Assembly: GCA_947628025.1 (NCBI GenBank)
Contig: CANQYH010000058.1
Span: 1 to 13,402, forward strand
Source: an uncultured Lachnospiraceae bacterium
GTDB lineage: Bacteria > Bacillota > Clostridia > Lachnospirales > Lachnospiraceae
Direction: 5' to 3'
DNA: 13,402 nucleotides
Within the stretch, counting starts at the first letter, position 1. Every line of letters begins with the position of its first letter. A model generated the notes under the pieces. It searched no databases. It was not told where the DNA came from and was given only the letters and a program-made list of their open reading frames with translations. Shown here piece after piece: positions 13,402 to 13,402 of this stretch. The translations under genes were made by a program, and so were the position numbers.

Positions 13402-13402
13402 C

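Overview
The window looks like a chromosomal stretch from an anaerobic gut-type Firmicute, most likely a Lachnospiraceae-like Clostridium relative. Grounds: strong AGGAGG-type ribosome sites, TTGACA/TATAAT promoters, a minimal two-gene SUF (SmsC/SmsB-type) iron-sulfur locus, a ferredoxin-fused aldo/keto reductase, and an anti-sigma-like membrane protein of a kind I associate with Lachnospiraceae. Most of the window is visibly GC-rich. The first ~1.1 kb and the toxin-antitoxin block (~2.1-2.8 kb) are AT-richer and look like accessory DNA.

Layout. 1-1072: the end of an unrecognised gene, then a 5'-truncated AAA_14/DUF4143 ATPase remnant. 1073-1433: no convincing gene. 1434-2021: a single-pass membrane protein resembling anti-sigma partners but with no sigma gene beside it, closed by a good terminator. 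2155-2810: a Phd/YefM-RelE/ParE toxin-antitoxin operon behind a consensus promoter. 2857-2886: a perfect stand-alone hairpin. 5472-2945 (minus strand): a four-gene operon encoding a LanFEG/CprABC-type antimicrobial-peptide ABC transporter (ATPase, two permeases, one extra 93-aa membrane protein). 5628-7743 (plus strand, divergent): its likely two-component system, an OmpR-type response regulator and a histidine kinase. The intergenic region between them holds two divergent promoters and a tandem 11-bp direct repeat suitable for regulator binding. 7803-7883: three 27-bp tandem repeats, followed by a terminator that physically overlaps the next promoter. 8038-9713: SmsC/SmsB (SufC/SufB-like). 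9880-12215: ferredoxin-type aldo/keto reductase and a GxDLY/SGNH esterase. 13204-12212 (minus): a lysophospholipase-like alpha/beta hydrolase, whose stop codon overlaps that of the esterase. 13317-13401: a promoter followed at once by a long hairpin and T-run, a possible small RNA or palindromic element.

How the genes work together. The central block is a self-contained sense-and-export module: the kinase would detect a membrane-active peptide such as a lantibiotic, the regulator would bind the shared intergenic region, and the transporter would expel the peptide. No lantibiotic precursor or modification enzyme is present, so this is probably resistance rather than producer self-immunity. The right-hand third is ordinary metabolism and housekeeping. 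I did not find a clearly unprecedented multi-gene system. The best leads are the extra membrane subunit of the transporter operon, the regulatory repeat, the terminator/promoter overlap and the possible small RNA at the right edge.
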